A stretch of 64,000 bases of DNA from Bacilli bacterium. Lineage in GTDB: Bacteria; Bacillota_I; Bacilli_A; RF39; UBA660. Each line of letters starts with the position of its first letter. Within the stretch, counting starts at the first letter, position 1. The translations under genes and the position numbers were made by a program. The DNA lies in contig JAFXOW010000003.1 in assembly GCA_017528315.1 (NCBI GenBank), positions 1 to 64,000 of the forward strand. The letters are read 5' to 3'. A model generated the notes under the pieces. That model was not told the DNA's origin. It saw only the letters and a list, made by a program, of their open reading frames with translations, and did no database searches. Positions 61,416 to 64,000 of the stretch are shown piece by piece.

Positions 61416-61812
61416 TAGGTATATTTAATTTATCCATTATATTATTAACTATTTCTTGATTATGAGCAGGATACATTAAATTATAGAAAAGTTGAACTAC
61501 TCCTATAACTGAAAAAATAATTCCAACTATAGCCATCCATTTTCTCTCACTAGAAATTTTTCCATCTTTCATATCTTTTAATGATGTAATTGATAAAATT
61601 AAACCAGGAATTGCAACATAAGTACAACAAAGAGCTCCAATTACAGAACAAACAAGAGCTGTTACTGTATTATCCTTCACTTGAGCTTTATTGCTTGAAT
61701 TATCAACAACTGTTCCATTTACTACTTCTTTTTTATCCACTTTAGCACCACAATTTGGACAATATTCTGCATTGCTATCTAACTTTCCCCCACAATGTTC
61801 ACAATATTTCAT
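61408..61812 (-). CDS. Zinc-ribbon/DUF4190-type membrane protein
   Basis: A 134-residue protein with an N-terminal zinc ribbon (CEHCGGKLDSNAEYCPNCG, four Cys) followed by two membrane helices (about 50-75 and 92-112) separated by the segment LILSITSLKDMKDGKISSERKWMAIVGI, the pattern of DUF4190/DUF4870-type proteins. It is similar in plan to the TM2 protein at 22662. The function is unknown. AAGGAG precedes the start, and the gene overlaps the DUF2752 gene. Confidence 0.8.
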   Translation of the reverse strand: MKYCEHCGGKLDSNAEYCPNCGAKVDKKEVVNGTVVDNSSNKAQVKDNTVTALVCSVIGALCCTYVAIPGLILSITSLKDMKDGKISSERKWMAIVGIIFSVIGVVQLFYNLMYPAHNQEIVNNIMDKLNIPNE

Positions 61813-61893
61813 AAAACATACTTCTCCTTCTCTATAATTAGATTATCATAAAATATTAAAAATTACAATTATAATTATAAATATTTAAAAGAA

Positions 61894-62412
61894 TTACTTT
61901 AATAGATATTTATCAAGTAATTCTTTAACAAAAAATTTATATTCTACATCACTTGTAGTATCATTTTCATCAAGTAAACATAAAGGAGGAAACAATACAC
62001 ACCAAAAGTTATCACCCATACCTTTTCCTAAAGTAATAACAATTGATTCATAATTACCTTCATCATATATTATTCCTTTATAAACTTTCTCTGGAAAATA
62101 ATTATTACCAAATTTAACACTATAATTTAAATTTGTTGATTCATTTACTATATTATTTATATTATCAAGATTATCATTTATTATTTTCCGAGCTGTATCT
62201 AGATCATTTATTCCCTTAAGTAAAGAATAAATCTTTTTTTCCACATTTTTTCTTACTTTAGTTTTTAGAATTAAATCTTCCTCTAAATTACTATTGGATA
62301 TAACTCTTATTCTAATTGATTCCTTTGGTATAATAATACTTTCTTGTTTTTCATATACTAGCATTATAATTATAAAAGCTATAATTACTAAAATAATTGT
62401 TTTTGTTTTCAA
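61894..62412 (-). CDS. spoIIR: Stage II sporulation protein R
   Basis: SpoIIR is secreted by the forespore and triggers SpoIIGA to process pro-sigma-E in the mother cell. The 172-residue protein has an N-terminal membrane or signal helix (about 4-20) and the family segments IRIRVISNSNLEEDLILKTKVRKNV, NYFPEKVYKGIIYDEGNYESIVITLG and NFWCVLFPPLCLLD. Its start is TTG at 62412 with GGGTGAT upstream, which lies inside a hairpin (62418-62444). The position after prmC matches Bacillus. Together with the SASP at 1141 it supports true endospore formation. Confidence 0.94.
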   Translation of the reverse strand: MKTKTIILVIIAFIIIMLVYEKQESIIIPKESIRIRVISNSNLEEDLILKTKVRKNVEKKIYSLLKGINDLDTARKIINDNLDNINNIVNESTNLNYSVKFGNNYFPEKVYKGIIYDEGNYESIVITLGKGMGDNFWCVLFPPLCLLDENDTTSDVEYKFFVKELLDKYLLK

Positions 62413-62417
62413 AATAA

Positions 62418-62444
62418 ATCACCCATCACTTTCATAATGGGTGT
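62418..62444. promoter_or_regulatory. spoIIR: Hairpin covering the spoIIR ribosome site
   Basis: CACCCAT - 13 bases - ATGGGTG; on the minus strand the right arm contains the GGGTGAT ribosome site of spoIIR. On the plus strand it is followed by TTTTTT and could stop antisense transcription. Confidence 0.5.
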
Positions 62445-62455
62445 TTTTTAAAATT

Positions 62456-63289
62456 TTATTCACTTATATCTATATTTTTAAATATAAATACCATTCTATC
62501 ACGTCCTGCCATATCAGATTTGGTAATTACTTTTATATTCTTTAAATACTTATTAATTAAAGCTAATACTTTATCTTTTTGACTTTCTCCAATTTCAAAA
62601 GCAATTAAATATTTATCATTTAAATATTTTTCACATTGCAAAATAATTCTTTCATAAAACTCTAATCCATCTTCTCCACCATATAAAGCCATATGAGGTT
62701 CATTATTCTTTACTACTTCATCTACTATATCACTAGAAGCAATATAAGGTGGATTAGATATAATAATATCAAATTTAGAATCTATATTAAAAAACAAATC
62801 TGATTCTACTATTTTTACATCTAACTTAAGATTATTTCTATTAATATCACATACTTCTAAAGCATAAGGAGATAAATCACTTAAAACAACTTCTAAATTA
62901 TTATTTAAATGCTTTAAAGTAAGACCAATTGATCCAGAACCACAGCAAAGGTCCAGTACTTTAGCATTTTTATCAAAATATTTTCTTATATAATTACTAG
63001 TATTATAAACAAGTTCTTCCGTTTCAAATCTTGGAATTAAAACTCTTTCATCAACATAAAAATCTAATCCATAAAAATTTACATTATTTAAAGCATACTG
63101 AATAGGTTTACCATTTTTAATATTCTCTAAACATCTTTTAAATTTATTTTCTAAATTCGCAGTAACTATATCTTCTAAATGAAAATTAAGTTCTAAAGGA
63201 TTTAAATTTAAAATGGTTCCTAAAACTAATTTAGTTTGATCTTTATGTAATACTTTATTTCCTTCATCAATTAAATCTTTAATCTTCAC
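62456..63289 (-). CDS. prmC: Peptide chain release factor N5-glutamine methyltransferase PrmC
   Basis: PrmC (HemK) methylates the Gln of the GGQ motif in release factors, here the RF1 encoded directly upstream. About 277 residues: a helical N-terminal domain (about 1-85) and a Rossmann-like methyltransferase with VLDLCCGSGSIGLTL and the NPPYI motif (IIISNPPYI). The most likely start is GTG at 63289, with GAGG six bases upstream, overlapping the prfA stop; a TTG four codons earlier is possible. The order prfA-prmC-spoIIR is conserved in Bacilli. Confidence 0.95.
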   Translation of the reverse strand: MKIKDLIDEGNKVLHKDQTKLVLGTILNLNPLELNFHLEDIVTANLENKFKRCLENIKNGKPIQYALNNVNFYGLDFYVDERVLIPRFETEELVYNTSNYIRKYFDKNAKVLDLCCGSGSIGLTLKHLNNNLEVVLSDLSPYALEVCDINRNNLKLDVKIVESDLFFNIDSKFDIIISNPPYIASSDIVDEVVKNNEPHMALYGGEDGLEFYERIILQCEKYLNDKYLIAFEIGESQKDKVLALINKYLKNIKVITKSDMAGRDRMVFIFKNIDISE

Positions 63290-64000
63290 TATTAACCTCA
63301 AGTTTTCGTTTTTGATCTTCAGTAATTAAAGCTTCAATTATTTCGTCTAATTCTCCTTCCATAACTCTATCTAATTGTTTAGTTGTAAAACCTATTCTAT
63401 GGTCGGTTACTCGATTTTGAGGATAATTATAAGTTCTTATTTTTTCACTTCTATCCCCTGTTCCAATCTTGCTCTTTCTTTCTGCTCCAGCTTTTTCTTC
63501 TTCAATACTTTGATAATAATCATATACCCTACTTTTTAATATTTGATAAGCATTTTCTCTATTTTGAATTTGACTTCTTTGAGTTTGACTAAAGACCGTA
63601 ATTCCTGTTGGAATATGAGTCATACGAACAGCACTTTCAGTTCGATTTACATGTTGTCCTCCGGCACCACTACTACGAGTTATATCAATTCTAATATCAC
63701 TTTCTTTTAAATCAATATCAAAATCATCAGCTTCAGGCATAACTAAAACCGTAGCAGTTGACGTTTGAATACGTCCATTAGCTTCTGTTACAGGTACTCT
63801 TTGAACTCTATGAGATCCACTTTCATATTTTAAAAACGAATAAACATTTTTACCTTTAATCATAAATTCAATAAGGGTAAATCCGCCGCTAGCTCCATCA
63901 ATTGAATTTAAAACATCTATTTGAAAGCCTTTCTTTAGAGCATATTTTTCATACATTCTATATAAGTCACCAGCAAAGATATTCCCCTCATCTCCACCAG
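63279..64000 (-). CDS. prfA: Peptide chain release factor 1 (partial, runs off the right edge)
   Basis: The C-terminal two-thirds of RF1, which ends translation at UAA and UAG. The frame is open to the window edge (upstream residues read GGDEGNIFAGDLYRMYEKY, a known RF1 segment), so the start is outside. Visible landmarks are the peptide anticodon region (HRVQRVPVTEANGRIQTST) and the catalytic GGQ in SGAGGQHVNRTESAVRM. RF1 recognises UAA/UAG, and TGA stops elsewhere in the window imply an RF2 gene outside it. Confidence 0.97.
   Translation of the reverse strand, partial: GGDEGNIFAGDLYRMYEKYALKKGFQIDVLNSIDGASGGFTLIEFMIKGKNVYSFLKYESGSHRVQRVPVTEANGRIQTSTATVLVMPEADDFDIDLKESDIRIDITRSSGAGGQHVNRTESAVRMTHIPTGITVFSQTQRSQIQNRENAYQILKSRVYDYYQSIEEEKAGAERKSKIGTGDRSEKIRTYNYPQNRVTDHRIGFTTKQLDRVMEGELDEIIEALITEDQKRKLEVNSED

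Noticed and set aside
1-64000. CRISPR arrays, tRNA genes, prophage genes
   Set aside because: No regularly spaced repeats, no cloverleaf-like sequences and no phage structural genes were noticed by eye; a covariance-model search would be the decisive test for RNA genes.

Overview
The window comes from a very AT-rich, low-GC Gram-positive bacterium, judged by eye at about a quarter G+C. TGA is used as a stop (uvrB, deoC, the small peptide at 16720-16839, the rlmH/MBL overlap), so this is the standard bacterial code and not the Mycoplasma code. An alpha/beta-type small acid-soluble spore protein with a good sigma-G promoter, and spoIIR beside prmC and prfA, show an endospore former. The order ezrA - cysteine desulfurase - thiI - SASP matches Bacilli such as B. 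subtilis, so I favour an uncultured, reduced, probably anaerobic or gut-associated relative of the Bacilli/Mollicutes boundary. The taxonomy is inference.

Layout. 1-485: three tandem promoters and leader of an rRNA operon that runs off the left edge on the minus strand. 486-8894 (minus): Ntdp-like phosphatase, SASP, thiI, cysteine desulfurase, ezrA, an IspE-like protein that has lost its ATP loop, a DUF6512-like membrane protein and a DUF4143-type ATPase. 9046-10908: a surface BIg2/phosphodiesterase fusion. 11154-18280: the most unusual part, an accessory block bounded by two copies of the uvrB 5' end. 18015-23009 (plus): intact uvrB, a coupled radical SAM protein, an anchored C39-like protein and a TM2 protein. 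23039-31935 (minus): ZIP transporter, phospholipase C-like protein, S41 protease, an anchored propeller and an anchored C39-like protein, then HAD-deoC-dUTPase-tyrS under one tyrosine T-box. 32270-44074: cell-wall genes (VanY-like, FemX-like, ATP-grasp, M23) mixed with Clp-family ATPases, one interrupted by an in-frame stop, plus ung and an amino-acid carrier. 44101-49736 (minus): rpsF-ssb-rpsR, then rplI-dnaB-M23-MBL-rlmH. 49897-60938 (minus): YetF-like protein, a histidine-kinase-like protein without its phosphoacceptor His, an acyl-CoA synthetase-like enzyme, a 1217-residue unknown protein paired with a cold-shock-like protein, and CIRCE-controlled clpB. 61029-64000 (minus): small membrane proteins, spoIIR, prmC and partial prfA.

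The accessory block is the best candidate for an undescribed system. A truncated uvrB 5' end (11154-11419) and the 5' end of the intact uvrB (18015-18280) differ at about 44 of 234 bases, mostly silently, and then share 32 identical bases exactly where the left copy breaks off. That looks like an insertion in uvrB in which the coding end was restored by sequence from another lineage. The block carries a 39-residue peptide gene with the strongest ribosome binding site seen here, a divergent radical SAM gene, and genes for an archaeal-type S-adenosylmethionine synthetase, a short AlaRS-like protein without editing domain, an S51 peptidase, a SerRS and a HAD phosphatase. It may make a tRNA-dependent modified peptide, or protect against an adenylate-mimicking toxin. 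No integrase was found in the window.
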